From assembly GCF_004357995.1 (NCBI RefSeq), contig NZ_SMTK01000005.1, forward strand, positions 1-64,000: DNA of 64,000 nucleotides, given 5' to 3'. The notes beneath the pieces were generated by a model. The model saw only the letters and a list, made by a program, of their open reading frames with translations. It was not told the origin of the DNA and ran no database searches. Below are positions 52,623 to 61,892 of the stretch, one piece after another (position 1 is the stretch's first letter; the number at the start of each line of letters is the position of its first letter). This DNA comes from Arthrobacter crusticola. GTDB lineage: Bacteria > Actinomycetota > Actinomycetes > Actinomycetales > Micrococcaceae. The translations under genes and the position numbers were made by a program.

Positions 52623-54437
52623 TTAGCCCCGGTCTTCGGCTTGGGTAATGGCCCATGCCGCGTTGATCAGGCCGATGTGTGAAAGGCCCTGCGGGAAGTT
52701 GCCGATCAGTGTTCGATCCTTGATGCTGATTTCTTCGGAGAGAAGCCCGAGGTCGTTGGCCTGCCCGGTTACGGTCTCGAAGATTTTCCTCGCCCGATCG
52801 GTCTGCCCGGCCATGGCCCGGGCGGTGGCCAGCCAGTAGGAGCAGATAATGAAGGCTCCCTCATCTCCGGCTCCTGTCCATCGTTGGACCAGGGATCCGC
52901 TGGACAGATCCCGTTCGATGGCGTCCAGGGTGGCGAGGATCCGCGGGTCCTTTGCCGGAAGGAATTCCATGAGAGGCATCAGGAGGGCGCCGGCGTCCAG
53001 ATTCTCGGAGCCGAAGGCGCCGGTGAACGCTTCAGCGGTGCTGTCCCATCCTTGGTCCAGGATGGCGGCCCGGGCTTCGTCGCGTTCGGCTTCCCACACG
53101 GAAGCCCGGTCAGGGACAGCGAGTTTTGCGGCTAGTTTCACCGCCCGGTCAAGGGCGACCCAGCACATCAGTTTGGACGTCAGGTAGTGCCGGGTGCCCT
53201 CCCGGCCTTCCCAGATCCCTGCGTCCGTTTCCTGCCAGGTTGCTGCGGCAAGGTCGGCAACTGCCACGAGGAAATTCCGGGTAGCTTCGGGCAACTCCCC
53301 CAGCACGTCCCGCAGAACCCAGGCGCATTCAAAGATTTCCCCGAGGACATCGAGCTGTTTCTGGGTCCAGGCGTCGTTGCCGATCCGCACGGGGCGGGAC
53401 TGCACGTAGCCGGCGAGATGATCGAGGGTGTGTTCGGTCAGGTCATGTTCCCCGCCGACCCCGAACATGACGGGCAGGTGCCCTTGGTCGAGGGATCCGG
53501 CGGAGGCGGTCATCCAGTCGAAGAACCGTTGGGCCTCGTCTGGACAAGCGGCGGCCCAGAGGGCCTTGAGCGTCAGGCTGCCATCGCGCAGCCAACCAAA
53601 CCGGTAATCCCAGTTCGCGCCTCCGCCGGGCTCTTCGGGAAGGGAAGTGGTCGGGGCGGCCACCACTGCACCGGTGGGGGCGTAGGTGAGGGCCTGGAGT
53701 ACGAGCGCGCTGCGGTGGACCTGGTCCTCATAGGCCCCACGGTAGCCTCGATGCATCTCGCTCCACGACTCCCAGGCGGCAGTGGTGTCCTCCACTCCGG
53801 CGACGTCTTCCGCCACCGGGGCACCCCGGTCGGTGGAAGCGCTGTGCTGCAGGGAAAAGTCCATGCGTTCCCCCTCTTGGAGCAGGAACGATCCACTCAC
53901 CCTGCTATCCGCGCCCGCAAGGACCGGGGGTGCTGTCAGTGTCAGCCGGTCCGCGCCGCCGGTGATCTCCCACCCCGTGGAAGTTCGCGTGAAGTGCGGA
54001 GTGACCAGCCCGTACTCGGGCCGCGGGGCCACCTCCACCAACACCCGGATCTGCCCTCGGGTTGCCTCAACGCGGCGCAGCAGCACGTGCGGAGAGTTCT
54101 CCCCGATCCCATGGCCGCGCTCCCCCGGGCCCAGGGACAGGCAATCGGTCAGGCGCATGGACCCGCGTGGGCAATGGAACTCTGTTTCCACGACCATGGT
54201 TCCGGGCAGGTAGCGGCGGGTCACCGTGTACTGCTCCGCAGGGCGGATGACCCAGTGGCCCGCGTGCGGATCGAGCAGCCGCCCAAAAATGCTGGGGGCA
54301 TCGAACCGTGCCGGACACCACCAATCGATTGATCCCTGCCGTGAGACCAGAGCCGCTCCCTGACAGTCGCTGAGCAGTCCGTAGTCCGCGATGACCACAG
54401 CTGTCCGTCCCTCCCCGCCGACAGATTCAGGGTCCAT
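52623..54437 (-). CDS. Glycoside hydrolase family 15 protein (glucoamylase/trehalase-like)
   Basis: A 604-residue two-domain protein: N-terminal beta-sandwich (VVIADYGLLSDCQGAALVSRQGSIDWWCPARFDAPSIFGRLLDPHAGHW) and C-terminal (alpha/alpha)6 barrel (SLPEEPGGGANWDYRFGWLRDGSLTLKALWAA ... EGREGTRHYLTSKLMCWVALDRAVKLA ... DEGAFIICSYWLATA), including the DxEGAF general-base region. These hydrolyse alpha-glucosidic bonds, in actinobacteria often trehalose. No signal peptide. ATG 54437 chosen; a longer frame upstream lacks homology. Confidence 0.92.
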   Translation of the reverse strand: MDPESVGGEGRTAVVIADYGLLSDCQGAALVSRQGSIDWWCPARFDAPSIFGRLLDPHAGHWVIRPAEQYTVTRRYLPGTMVVETEFHCPRGSMRLTDCLSLGPGERGHGIGENSPHVLLRRVEATRGQIRVLVEVAPRPEYGLVTPHFTRTSTGWEITGGADRLTLTAPPVLAGADSRVSGSFLLQEGERMDFSLQHSASTDRGAPVAEDVAGVEDTTAAWESWSEMHRGYRGAYEDQVHRSALVLQALTYAPTGAVVAAPTTSLPEEPGGGANWDYRFGWLRDGSLTLKALWAAACPDEAQRFFDWMTASAGSLDQGHLPVMFGVGGEHDLTEHTLDHLAGYVQSRPVRIGNDAWTQKQLDVLGEIFECAWVLRDVLGELPEATRNFLVAVADLAAATWQETDAGIWEGREGTRHYLTSKLMCWVALDRAVKLAAKLAVPDRASVWEAERDEARAAILDQGWDSTAEAFTGAFGSENLDAGALLMPLMEFLPAKDPRILATLDAIERDLSSGSLVQRWTGAGDEGAFIICSYWLATARAMAGQTDRARKIFETVTGQANDLGLLSEEISIKDRTLIGNFPQGLSHIGLINAAWAITQAEDRG

Positions 54438-54563
54438 CGCTCTCCTCCCCCGCGCCAGGTGGAGTTCCCCCTGCCTGTCGGAGGCTGACTCCACCGGACC
54501 CGGAATCACCGGTCGCGGGAACGGCGTTGTGGCCCGGGCGGCGGCTTCCTGCCGGCCGGTTTC

Positions 54564-55034
54564 CTACCTTGTCTGGGGTGGGGCGAGAACGGTGTCGTAG
54601 AGCACTCCGGTCGCCGCCGCCTGAACGAACTTGTTGGTCAAATCCACGGTCCAGTCCTTCGCACTCCACGTTCCGGGCTGATACAGCCCCAATGCCGTGT
54701 TAAGCAGCACATCGGTGCTGTAGACGACGGGGAACACGACGGCCACCGCTTTGGCTCCGCGCAGGCCGGCATGGGCTGTGATTCCGTAGGCAGAGCCCCA
54801 CATGGTGCCCAGCGCGAAGTGCGTCACCGTGTTCAGCCGCTCGCGCCCCTGCTGCGTCTCCGGGTGAATGGGCAGGACGCGTTCGGCGAAGTCCGCCGGA
54901 GCGTAGCTGGCTTCCCGTCCGGACAGGGGTATCTCCACATACTTCTGAAAGGCCGTCATCACCGCGGTTCCTGCGACTCCGGCCACCATGCCGCGGAGGA
55001 TTGATTCCATTAGAGAAGTCTTCTTCTTCGGCAT
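54564..55034 (-). CDS. Hypothetical membrane protein
   Basis: A 156-residue protein: MPKKKTSLMESILRGMVAGVAGTAVMTAFQKYVEIPLSGREASYAPADFAERVLPIHPETQQGRERLNTVTHFALGTMWGSAYGITAHAGLRG. Two or three apolar segments, His and Tyr-rich; resembles unnamed DUF membrane proteins. Encoded with the GH15 gene (126-nt gap), so possibly co-transcribed. ATG 55034. Confidence 0.7.
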   Translation of the reverse strand: MPKKKTSLMESILRGMVAGVAGTAVMTAFQKYVEIPLSGREASYAPADFAERVLPIHPETQQGRERLNTVTHFALGTMWGSAYGITAHAGLRGAKAVAVVFPVVYSTDVLLNTALGLYQPGTWSAKDWTVDLTNKFVQAAATGVLYDTVLAPPQTR

Positions 55035-55377
55035 GCTGTGAGTATGATCCCCCACCGTGGTGTCCGCAACCATTTCCCGGCGGATTGTCTCGGCCCGCGT
55101 TGTCCCCGGAGCAACCACAAATCAACTTCTTCTTGATCTAGCGCACCGGTCTGGTCATGTGCGCAATCTACGCCCTGCCGGAAGAATTCGTCTCCTCTAC
55201 CCGCGAAGGATGCACCCCGGTGGGAGTCGGCCGAGAGCCATCCCCGGCCGCCGCTGACGGTCTCCGGCAGAGCAGCCGAGATGGGCGGGTCCGGCATGGC
55301 GGGCCGGGTGGCCGATACAGTCTTGGTCGCGCGGTGGTAATGGTGCTCACGAGTCGCTAACTCCAAGCAGCCAATTT
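55035..55377. other. Intergenic, nothing recognised
   Basis: Between the membrane-protein gene and repeat C. No gene supported. Confidence 0.4.
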
Positions 55378-55744
55378 ACCTGAGCTGCTCGAAGAGGATG
55401 ACCAGCGCAAAAACCCTCACCACGGTCATGTACCAACTCCGCGACTCCCCCATGAAGGAGTAAGAACGCCCACACCGGGCCTCGCGACAGAAAGGAGGCA
55501 TCCCGCCCTCAGACAACTTCACCCCAGCCACCGAAACCGGCACCCGGACCGCAGAATTGGGCCGGCTGTCCACAGTCAGAGGGCAAAAGAGCCCCTGACT
55601 AGGGGAAACATGTGCCCGAAGTGGGACTCGAACCGGACTCCAGCCCCTGGAAATCCGCCACTCCCCCGAAAACATCCCCAATCCGGCCCAGTCCGGCACC
55701 GGTACGGCTTAATCCGAGACCCAGAGTGTGGACACTGTCCACAC
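55378..55744. repeat. Dispersed repeat, copy C (full, 367 bp)
   Basis: Same length and order of blocks as copy A: CTGAGCTGC..., GGAGTAAGAACGCCC, CCGGCACCCGGACCGCAGAA, GCCGGCTGTCCACAGTCAGA, AAACATGTGCCCGAAGTGGG, and GTGTGGACACTGTCCACAC at 55726-55744. tRNA 3' fragment at 55611-55634. On the minus strand ATG 55429 begins a 17-codon ORF, MTVVRVFALVILFEQLR. Confidence 0.9.
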
Positions 55745-56257
55745 GCCTACCTCTCCCCACCAGAAGCCTCTACCGCTCTCCCCCTTGACAGGTTGTGGCG
55801 CTTCTTTGCAGGACGAAGCGAACGCATCGAACTGAGCGCATTGACATCCGGCCCATCATCGGTTCTCGGTCCTCATCATTGAACGCCGGCGAGCCTTGAT
55901 CAACACCCGTCGTCCGTCGTTCCATGCCAATGCGGGTGGTGAGCGGATCCTTCGCGGACAGGTCAGACGGGCGCGAGGTCGTGCTTCGTGTGCTCGCAGA
56001 GACATCGGGCCCTGCCTGTCACCTCGACATCGTGCGTGAACTCACCGATGACATCAGAACCTCGCCGTACAGTAGGCACACCCCACCACACCTTCATCGA
56101 GCCGTGTCCCCCGCCGGTCGTTGAGTTCGGCGGCCACCCCGTCGAGGTCCGCTTGGCCGTGGCGGTTCAGGTCCGTGCCTTGGGTCCTAGCCGGCTTGCC
56201 GGCATATGAACCGCCGCACTGTTGACGAGGCGCGGGAGTGCATGCCACCGTTGAGTC
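55745..56257. other. Intergenic, about 510 nt, nothing recognised
   Basis: No gene found between repeat C and the nitrilase; short frames only. Confidence 0.4.
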
Positions 56258-57244
56258 ATGGCCGCAGGAACTGTGCGCATCGCTGCTGTCCAAGCCGCTC
56301 CGGTAATTCTGGAGGCGGAGGCATCGGTGTCCAAGGCGCTCCGTCTCCTGGGAGAGGCGGCTGGCCAGGGTGTGAAGCTCGCGGTGTTCCCCGAAACGTT
56401 TATACCGCTGTACCCGTCAGAGGTGTGGGCCCATGAAGCGGCCCGATTCGACGGATTCGATGAACTGTGGACCCGCCTCTGGGCGAACTCGGTCGACGTC
56501 CCCGGACCGCACATTGACCGCTTCATTGAGGCGTGTGCCACCCATAACATGTACTGCGTGCTGGGAGTGAACGAACGGGAATCTGCCAGGCCCGGGAGTC
56601 TCTATAACACCATGATCCTGCTTGGTCCTGAGGGTTTGCTTTGGAAACATCGGAAGTTGATGCCTACGATGCACGAACGCCTTTTCCACGGCGTGGGGTA
56701 CGGACGTGACCTGAATGTCATCGAAACTACTCTGGGAAGAGTTGGTGGACTGATCTGTTGGGAGAACCGCATGCCTCTGGCCCGATATGAAATCTATCGT
56801 CAGGGCGTACAGATCTGGGCGGCTCCGACGGCTGATGATTCCGACGGCTGGATTTCCACGATGAGTCACATCGCCATAGAATCCGGCGCGTTCGTGATCT
56901 CAGTCCCGCAATACATCCCTCGCTCTGCGTTTCCCGATGACTTCCCGGTTCGGTTGCCCAAGGACGGTCCGGCGCTCGGACGAGGTGGAGCGGCGATCTT
57001 CGAACCCCTTGATGGCCGTGCTATCGCAGGTCCTCTCTATGATGAGGAAGGGATCGTGATCGCAGACATCGACCTGAACCGAACCCTCGCCGCGAAGCGA
57101 TGGTTCGACGTCGTGGGGCACTACAGCCGCGAAGACGCCCTCTATCCGCCAGCCCTACCTCACCCCGCGGCGGCCAACGCACATTCCGGCGCGGCATCGA
57201 CCTCCCCCAGGCGAGATACTACTAATCCCGGCCACACCAGCTGA
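56258..57244 (+). CDS. Nitrilase / carbon-nitrogen hydrolase
   Basis: A 328-residue CN-hydrolase. Catalytic triad visible: Glu46 (FPETF), Lys133 (HRKLMPT), Cys167 (GGLICWENRMPL). The CWEN environment and DDSDGWISTMSHIAIESGAFVISV pattern are typical of true nitrilases (nitrile to carboxylic acid and ammonia) rather than amidases. The last 30 residues (AHSGAASTSPRRDTTNPGHTS) look like a disordered tail. ATG 56258. Stands alone. Confidence 0.92.
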   Translation: MAAGTVRIAAVQAAPVILEAEASVSKALRLLGEAAGQGVKLAVFPETFIPLYPSEVWAHEAARFDGFDELWTRLWANSVDVPGPHIDRFIEACATHNMYCVLGVNERESARPGSLYNTMILLGPEGLLWKHRKLMPTMHERLFHGVGYGRDLNVIETTLGRVGGLICWENRMPLARYEIYRQGVQIWAAPTADDSDGWISTMSHIAIESGAFVISVPQYIPRSAFPDDFPVRLPKDGPALGRGGAAIFEPLDGRAIAGPLYDEEGIVIADIDLNRTLAAKRWFDVVGHYSREDALYPPALPHPAAANAHSGAASTSPRRDTTNPGHTS

Positions 57245-57695
57245 ACCGGTAACCAACCCCGGCGAACCGCGACCTGCCGAGCAGCTTCGAGGCCACACTC
57301 GTACGTGCCCTCCAGTCGCTGACCAAGAGGACGCGGTCCCTGTAGACACTTCTCGGTACCTGTCATCGGTCGGTGATGCACGATGTCTGCGGACACTGGC
57401 GATGCAGGCCGGAGTCCAGGGAGCGTCTCGTCTGCGGTTCATGCGGCTATGAGCTCCCAGCCACCGGTATCTGCGACGCGTGCGGCTGACTCGACAAGAG
57501 GTTCCGTGATCCGAAACCAAGGCACACATACAGGTCCTACCAGACGGCGTGAGGACTCCAGCGTCGATCGACTTCAATGGGAGCCGGTATTCTTGCCCGA
57601 CTTCAGACAACTGTTGCATCGAGAAACGGGAGCTCAGCGGGGATGTGCTCAGTCTGAACGTCCACTGCGAAAATCCTCGGAATCGGCTCTGCTGG
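57245..57695. other. Intergenic; contains a zinc-ribbon mini-ORF
   Basis: Only the 37-codon ORF at 57376 is of note. Confidence 0.4.
57376..57489 (+). CDS. Possible 37-residue zinc-ribbon miniprotein
   Basis: From ATG 57376: HDVCGHWRCRPESRERLVCGSCGYELPATGICDACG. Seven Cys with two CxxC pairs nine residues apart (CGSC...CDAC), as in zinc-ribbon tails. Could be a remnant of a longer protein's C-terminus or a free miniprotein; no clear ribosome site. Confidence 0.35.
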   Translation: MHDVCGHWRCRPESRERLVCGSCGYELPATGICDACG

Positions 57696-58280
57696 CTAGC
57701 GACGGCTACCTTCAGCTGCTTCGATAACGGCGCCTGCGATGTGAAGTCCGAGGCCAACGGCTCGTTCGGTATCCATGCCCCGGAGCAGCATTCCCAGCAC
57801 CCCGGTGTAGACGAGGACCAGTTGCGCGACCAGGGCGTCTGCGTGGTCCGCGGCGACGACTGGGACTGCCAGCTCCTTCAAACGTGCTGTTAGCAGCTGC
57901 GTGTCACTGGCCAGTGTCTTCTGCAGTTGCGGTCCTGGATGAGGTGATTCGGCAGCTACCCCGAGGAACGCGCACCATCGGGCGGCCGGCACACTCATCC
58001 GGTATCGGCCGAGGGCCGGGAATACTGCCAGCAGCCTTTCCCTGGGGGTGGAGGCTTCATCGATGGCCGACTGCCACACTTCATCCCAGCGCATGAGGCG
58101 ACGTTCAAGTGCCTGAGTGATCAACCCTTCCTTGTTGCCGAAGTGCGCGTACAGGGTTGCCGGGGCCACACCCGCGCTCCGCAGGATCTCGTCCACGGGC
58201 GTGGCCGCGACCCCTTGCGTGAAGGCGAGGTCCTCGGTGGCGTCAAGCAGTCGTTCCCGCGCGCGGGGGTGTACTTCCAT
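57696..58280 (-). CDS. TetR-family regulator
   Basis: A 194-residue repressor: HTH RERLLDATEDLAFTQGVAATPVDEILRSAGVAPATLYAHFGNKEGLITQALERRL, then a short ligand domain. Divergent from the MFS gene at 58307 with a 26-nt gap that contains a 29-bp palindrome; expected to repress both genes. Confidence 0.93.
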   Translation of the reverse strand: MEVHPRARERLLDATEDLAFTQGVAATPVDEILRSAGVAPATLYAHFGNKEGLITQALERRLMRWDEVWQSAIDEASTPRERLLAVFPALGRYRMSVPAARWCAFLGVAAESPHPGPQLQKTLASDTQLLTARLKELAVPVVAADHADALVAQLVLVYTGVLGMLLRGMDTERAVGLGLHIAGAVIEAAEGSRR

Positions 58281-58292
58281 GACTTCATCCTA

Positions 58293-58321
58293 TAACGTTC
58301 GTTTCAATGAAACGATCGTTA
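58293..58321. promoter_or_regulatory. TetR operator, 29-bp palindrome over the MFS start codon
   Basis: TAACGTTCGTTTCA-A-TGAAACGATCGTTA with a single mismatch. The MFS ATG (58307) is at its centre and TATAAC (58291-58296) overlaps its left arm. Confidence 0.85.
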
Positions 58322-59521
58322 CAGCCTCAGGGCGGCGCCGCGGGCCCGATCTTCACTGCGTCATCCGTGGCACTCATCGCGGCCACCTACGGCCTGGCCA
58401 GGCTCGGGTACGGGCTCTTCCTTCCCGCCTTTTCGGCGGCCTTCGCCCTCACCCCCGCGATCGGCGGCCTGCTCGCTTCCGGCGCCTCCGTCACGTATTG
58501 CATCTCGGCAGTGCTCGGATTCCGCCATGCACCGACCCATCCCCGAATGGTCGCCGTCTTGGCCGGGATGACGGCTACCGGAGGCAGTGCGGGGATCGCT
58601 GCGGCCCCCGGCACGACGTCCTTCGTGGGTGCGGTGCTCCTCGCAGGAATGGGTGCCGGGTTCTCCTCCCCTGCCCTGGTGGAACTGGTACAACGCAATT
58701 TCAAGCCAGCAGAGCGGGACATGCTTCAATCGGTCGTGAACTCGGGTACGGGTTTCGGCGTCATGGCTGCCGGGACCTTCTCCTTGGTTCTTGGATCCTC
58801 CTGGCGCCTTGCGTGGGCACTGATTGCTGTCATCTCCTTCAGTGCGATGATGGGCGTACTGCGGGCAGATACCTCCCGCGGTGGTTCCGCCCAGGGCCTC
58901 GGCCCGGGCTCCCGCCGGCCGCCGGTACCGGGGACGCGGCATCGAAGGGCAGGGCTGCGTCCGCTTCGGCGTCCAATCACCGCCGCCGTCATCCTCGGCA
59001 TCGGCAGCTCCGCAATCTGGGTCCATGGCCGCACTCTTCTTGAAGGCGAGGGCGGAATGGCGGTCGAAACCTCCGCCGCCGCGTGGATAGCGCTCGGTGC
59101 CGGTGGAGCCGCAGCGGCACTCACTTCACCCTGGCTGGCGCGGCATGCTATCAGGACAACGTGGCCGGTTACAGTACTGGCCGTCGCACTCGCGACCGGG
59201 ATGTTCGGTATCGCGCCGCACAGCACACTCCTCAGCTTCGGGGCCGCGGCGCTGTTCGGGCTCGCCTACACAGCCGCGACATCGGTGCTCATTATTTGGG
59301 CGGCCCGGACGGCAGAAAGCAACGCCGCCGGCACGTCAGTGCTCTTCATCAGCCTCGTCCTGGGACAGGCACTGGGAGCAACACTGGTAGGCGCCCTGAT
59401 CGGCACACTGGAACCCGGCCCGGCCTTTATAGTCGCCGCGATCATCTGCGGCCTCAGCGCCCTAGGCAGCCCTTCGCCTGCCACGTCGCCGCGGCAGGTC
59501 CCATCCCCGGTGCCGCAATGA
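58307..59521 (+). CDS. MFS transporter
   Basis: A 404-residue 12-TM transporter: TASSVALIAATYGLARLGYGLFLPAFSAAFALTPAIGGLLASGASVTYCISAVLGF (YbfB-type GLARLGYGLFLP), a charged central loop RADTSRGGSAQGLGPGSRRPPVPGTRHRRAGLRPLRR, and the second six helices. ATG 58307 sits inside the operator, so its transcript is probably leaderless or nearly so. Substrate unknown; controlled by the adjacent TetR. Confidence 0.88.
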   Translation: MKRSLQPQGGAAGPIFTASSVALIAATYGLARLGYGLFLPAFSAAFALTPAIGGLLASGASVTYCISAVLGFRHAPTHPRMVAVLAGMTATGGSAGIAAAPGTTSFVGAVLLAGMGAGFSSPALVELVQRNFKPAERDMLQSVVNSGTGFGVMAAGTFSLVLGSSWRLAWALIAVISFSAMMGVLRADTSRGGSAQGLGPGSRRPPVPGTRHRRAGLRPLRRPITAAVILGIGSSAIWVHGRTLLEGEGGMAVETSAAAWIALGAGGAAAALTSPWLARHAIRTTWPVTVLAVALATGMFGIAPHSTLLSFGAAALFGLAYTAATSVLIIWAARTAESNAAGTSVLFISLVLGQALGATLVGALIGTLEPGPAFIVAAIICGLSALGSPSPATSPRQVPSPVPQ

Positions 59522-59580
59522 ACCCGCCCGTCCCAAAACTAGCGAGGGCCGGACCTTTAACACCACCGGTCTCACGGCCC

Positions 59581-59781
59581 ATGGATCCGGAACTGCTTCA
59601 AGTTTGGGTGACTCCTGACCAGACCGCGCACGTCAGACACCCCTCCTCAAAGGTCGTTGTCGAGCGAGGTGCCTTCAACAGCGTGCGCAGCAAAATATCG
59701 TCGAAGGCCGAAGCTAGTACGAGGCGTCCCGCCCTGCCAAGCAAGCCCATCGGCGTGCCTTTTGGACTTGCTGAAGGGTAA
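59581..59781 (+). CDS. Possible small protein of unknown function
   Basis: A 66-codon frame from ATG 59581: MDPELLQVWVTPDQTAHVRHPSSKVVVERGAFNSVRSK... It reads as plausible protein and lies just ahead of the nuclease-like operon. No ribosome site or family. Confidence 0.25.
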   Translation: MDPELLQVWVTPDQTAHVRHPSSKVVVERGAFNSVRSKISSKAEASTRRPALPSKPIGVPFGLAEG

Positions 59782-59822
59782 CCGAAAACAGCAGGGCTGC
59801 TTAAACTTGCTATTGTCATTTC

Positions 59823-60428
59823 ATGTCGGGGGAAGAGACCCATGAAAAGGGTCGCGAAGGTGCGCGTCGCGCAAAGGAGTGGCTCGAATCAACCACTCGT
59901 GTGAATGCCTGTTGGGTGAACCCCGACAAATTTGCCGTCGATAAGCTGACCTTCCCATGGGCCGCCGGTAAAAAAAGGCCATTCTCCTACGATCTCGGCG
60001 GCCTACTGCTTCGCGGTGACCTTGAAGGCCGGGGGTTCTACGCCGAGGTCAAGAACTACACCAACGCCAGTAACAACCAGGGCGCGGAGTACGTCGAATA
60101 CCTAGCCAAGTGCTACTGCGCCTACCTGGACAGTCCCAAGTATTGTGACAACTTCATGTGGATAACGTGGCATCCCTTCAGCCTAAAGAAGTGGTCGGAG
60201 CTCTGCTCCGCAGAGGAAGTCCGAGACGCAGTCTTCCTGCACCGATTGAACACCTTGGGCATAGAAGACGAGGCCGAAGCCAAGGCCTCCATCAATATGG
60301 ACACCTGTATCGCGGTAGCCGAGAGGCTATGGATAATCGTCTTGTCAGAGCGGCAGGAGACACTGACCATCTCGGCCGAGCATCGGGGCCTCATCGAAAA
60401 GTTCGACACCGAGAGGGGACGAAGATGA
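59823..60428 (+). CDS. PD-(D/E)XK nuclease-like protein, gene 1 of unknown operon
   Basis: A 201-residue protein. N-terminal helix with conserved acidic/basic pattern (HEKGREGARRAKEWLE, 7-22), then Asp57 in FSYDLGGLLLRGD and E75-V-K77 in FYAEVKNYTN. The D-(16-18 residues)-ExK order is that of PD-(D/E)XK restriction-type nucleases. The rest (EYVEYLAKCYCAYLDS ... FMWITWHPFSLKKW...) is mixed alpha/beta. I do not recognise the family. The ATG lies about 7 nt after TATTGT, so translation may be leaderless. Overlaps gene 2 by ATGA. Confidence 0.7.
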   Translation: MSGEETHEKGREGARRAKEWLESTTRVNACWVNPDKFAVDKLTFPWAAGKKRPFSYDLGGLLLRGDLEGRGFYAEVKNYTNASNNQGAEYVEYLAKCYCAYLDSPKYCDNFMWITWHPFSLKKWSELCSAEEVRDAVFLHRLNTLGIEDEAEAKASINMDTCIAVAERLWIIVLSERQETLTISAEHRGLIEKFDTERGRR

Positions 60429-61888
60429 CCCAAGTTCGATCAGTTGGCTTCGCGCAAGAGATCGTGAACGCGTTGGGCGTACGGTCACCCCAAGACTCAA
60501 TCAACGCCATCAAAAATGCTGTAATCAAGGAACTAGAAACTCTCGATCGTTCCGTGAGCATTAGAGACACTTCTTACTTCAATCACACCTACGCACCCGA
60601 TTTGATTCTCAACTGGGACGCAACAACCGAGCGACCCGTTTACCTCAGATTCACCGACAACCTGCCTGAATTACGGGAAGGAATCTCAAGACTCGATTTT
60701 GAGAACGCTTTCGTCTTCGGCCTTACTCGTCCCCAAGAAGATGCTGAAGGTTTTCCTCAACTGGAGCAATCAGCTCAGGATCATCAGGCACTCATAACGG
60801 ACGCCGCCGGCATCGAAACCTTGATCAGGCAGCGAAGTGAAGATGCCGGTATTAATCTGCTTGGTCAAGCCTTGACGCGTGGCGGCCGTGGGCTCCTTGC
60901 CCAGCCGCAAGCTGAGACTGTCGCAAAAACCGTCTCTGAGGGGTTCAGCGCCGCCCTCGAAACGCGAAGCGTTCCGACGCGGTTGGCGGTAGACGCTATT
61001 GCCCAATACCTCGACGATCCTCAGGCAGCGCGTATGACGCGAGTGCTGCAAGCCGTCTGGGAAGGAAGCGACGGGCGTTTGGAACAGTTCCCGGGTCCGA
61101 CTGACCTTTCTCGAAGCCTTAACGACGACTCTCTTCAGTACATCCTCGATGTCGTTTCGGCAAGCGATGAAAACTTTTGGAGCCGAATCGGCAGATTCCT
61201 AACCACGTCGCAGCTGTCCCGCATGAGCTTGAACGCCTCAAACACGGAAAGCTTCCAAAACCTTATAAATGCGAATTTGGATGTCATACCCTGCAGGGCG
61301 GCCGCCGTGGCTTCCGGCGCGGAAACCCTTTTTTCAGCGGACAGCGAGCCGTTCCTCTGGTCGATCCGCAACAAAGCTCTTGCCCTGGAAGGGCCTGACT
61401 TCACCGCGTTCGTCGCTGATCGGAAGGAACTTGTGGAGGGTAAGGTCGCTGCCAGCGACATGGCTTCCACCGATGGCCTCGACGTGGAAACTCTCAGTAG
61501 ACGAGTTGCAGAGTACGAACTCACTGAAGTCACGCTGAGGGATGGGGGCGCGACGGTGCAATTCACCTCCAATGAGGGCGTAGGGCATGACGAGCGCCTG
61601 GCCAAGCTCGCCCAGGGTCTATCCTCGAGCAGCACGGTAGTCAAGGCTGTCGTACCACTCCCCGAGGGCCAATTGGCTCTGAACTTCAAAACCAGTCTCG
61701 CCGCTGCCAAAACGACCAGAACGCCGTTGCTGAAGGATGTACTCGCAGTTTCCATCCCACTGCTGCACGCGCTGTCTGAAGAGCGAAGGCAAGCGCTGAA
61801 AGCATTTCTACAAATCGGAGATTCAGTCCCGACAGGCAACGTAGAAGACCTATTGGGCCTACTCGCTGAAACACTCGGCGACGACTAG
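60425..61888 (+). CDS. Unrecognised 487-residue protein, gene 2 of unknown operon
   Basis: Start ATG 60425 overlaps the previous stop. N-terminal 100 residues contain HTYAPDLILNWDATTERPVYLRFTDN, which in order resembles a nuclease core whose E-x-K has become L-R, i.e. a possible degenerate PD-(D/E)XK fold (inference). The remainder is helical/acidic with no motif I can name. Lower GC than the flanking genes. Probably forms a complex with the gene 1 product. Confidence 0.6.
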   Translation: MTQVRSVGFAQEIVNALGVRSPQDSINAIKNAVIKELETLDRSVSIRDTSYFNHTYAPDLILNWDATTERPVYLRFTDNLPELREGISRLDFENAFVFGLTRPQEDAEGFPQLEQSAQDHQALITDAAGIETLIRQRSEDAGINLLGQALTRGGRGLLAQPQAETVAKTVSEGFSAALETRSVPTRLAVDAIAQYLDDPQAARMTRVLQAVWEGSDGRLEQFPGPTDLSRSLNDDSLQYILDVVSASDENFWSRIGRFLTTSQLSRMSLNASNTESFQNLINANLDVIPCRAAAVASGAETLFSADSEPFLWSIRNKALALEGPDFTAFVADRKELVEGKVAASDMASTDGLDVETLSRRVAEYELTEVTLRDGGATVQFTSNEGVGHDERLAKLAQGLSSSSTVVKAVVPLPEGQLALNFKTSLAAAKTTRTPLLKDVLAVSIPLLHALSEERRQALKAFLQIGDSVPTGNVEDLLGLLAETLGDD

Positions 61889-61892
61889 ACCC

